DNA of 32,334 nt. It comes from Lachnospiraceae bacterium. GTDB lineage: Bacteria; Bacillota; Clostridia; Lachnospirales; Lachnospiraceae. The DNA lies in contig VSNY01000028.1 of assembly GCA_009774535.1 (NCBI GenBank), positions 1 through 32,334 of the forward strand. Direction: 5' to 3'. The notes beneath the pieces are model-generated. The model did no database searches. It saw nothing but the letters and a program-made list of their open reading frames with translations, and was not told the DNA's origin. Shown here piece after piece: positions 32,160 to 32,334 of the stretch. Each line of letters begins with the position of its first letter. The stretch's first letter is position 1. The position numbers were made by a program, and so were the translations under genes.

Positions 32160-32239
32160 GGTTGTTAGAAAAAAACGAAAAAATAAAAATATTTGTAACA
32201 AATCGCACTTGAAAAGAACTAACAATATGAGGTGCTGAT

Positions 32240-32334
32240 ATGGATAAAGAAAAATTCGATGAAATATATCGTGAAAACGCCGCCATGATATATAAATATC
32301 TATGCGGCTTAACGCAGGACAGCGGACTTGCCGA
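32240..32334 (+). CDS. Sigma-70 family (ECF-type) RNA polymerase sigma factor, N-terminus only
   Basis: The only clear plus-strand gene. ATG at 32240 has GAGGTG 5 nt upstream. The 31 codons in the window read MDKEKFDEIYRENAAMIYKY followed by LCGLTQDSGLA, a typical region 2.1 of small ECF sigma factors (helix with FDEIYRENAAMIYKYL, then a GLTQDSGLAED-like loop). The gene continues beyond the window. About 45 nt upstream lies TTTGTAACAAAT, which resembles the -35 of ECF-controlled promoters in Firmicutes and could mean autoregulation, but this is weak. Confidence 0.83.
   Translation, partial: MDKEKFDEIYRENAAMIYKYLCGLTQDSGLA

Noticed and set aside
31985..32160. CRISPR-like or attachment-site interpretation of the repeats
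   Set aside because: Only one inverted pair and no direct repeats with spacers; no integrase nearby. A MITE-type element explains the symmetry better.
32101..32286. 61-residue minus-strand frame
   Set aside because: Antisense of the ECF sigma factor start and of the inverted-repeat element.

Overview
The window looks like chromosome from a flagellated, low-to-mid GC Gram-positive of the class Clostridia, most likely Lachnospiraceae. That placement rests on AGGAGG-type ribosome binding sites with frequent TTG and GTG starts, the cdaA-cdaR-glmM order, an mbl-like gene followed by two FlgF/FlgG-type genes as in Bacillus, the comFC-yvyF pair, and Tn1549-type element debris. Species cannot be named from this sequence. 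Almost every gene lies on the minus strand, so gene order below is given in the direction of transcription, from high to low coordinates.

Right end, about 30.8-32.3 kb. This is the only accessory-looking stretch. It holds a decayed DnaC-like replication gene (deletion and frameshift), a truncated Maff2-like gene, a 174-bp element with perfect 18-bp terminal inverted repeats (MITE-like), and the first 31 codons of an ECF sigma factor on the plus strand. Between this debris and uvrB lies an elaborate control region: a perfect LexA/SOS box inside a long palindrome, a promoter, and a roughly 210-nt leader with interleaved inverted repeats.

Middle, 30.8-18.4 kb. uvrB-uvrA (nucleotide excision repair) is followed by a 0.5-kb spacer, then an mbl/mreB-like gene, two flagellar rod/hook-type genes (flhO/flhP or flgF/flgG) and a FlgJ-like rod-binding protein. 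Next come a RecD2 helicase, ComFC and YvyF, ending in a clear intrinsic terminator.

Left, 18.2-0 kb. After a palindrome-rich spacer and a sigma-A-like promoter, one very long co-directional gene run begins: two uncharacterised membrane proteins, the c-di-AMP cyclase cdaA, its regulator cdaR, glmM, an HPr, and then a rhamnose-glycan locus. That locus has rmlD, rmlB, a tandem glycosyltransferase, rmlA, rmlC, a methyltransferase fused to a kinase-like domain, a polyprenyl-phosphate sugar-1-phosphate transferase, a GT2 glycosyltransferase, an ABC-2 export permease with its ATPase, and a polytopic membrane protein cut by the window edge. Together these would make dTDP-L-rhamnose, start a glycan on a lipid carrier, extend it, possibly cap it, and export it. 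They lie in the same apparent transcription unit as c-di-AMP signalling and peptidoglycan-precursor (GlcN-1-P) synthesis.

The most interesting items are the WbdD-like methyltransferase/kinase fusion in a Gram-positive ABC-export glycan locus, the uvrB leader with mutually exclusive pairings downstream of an SOS box, and the new small inverted-repeat element beside the ICE remnant.
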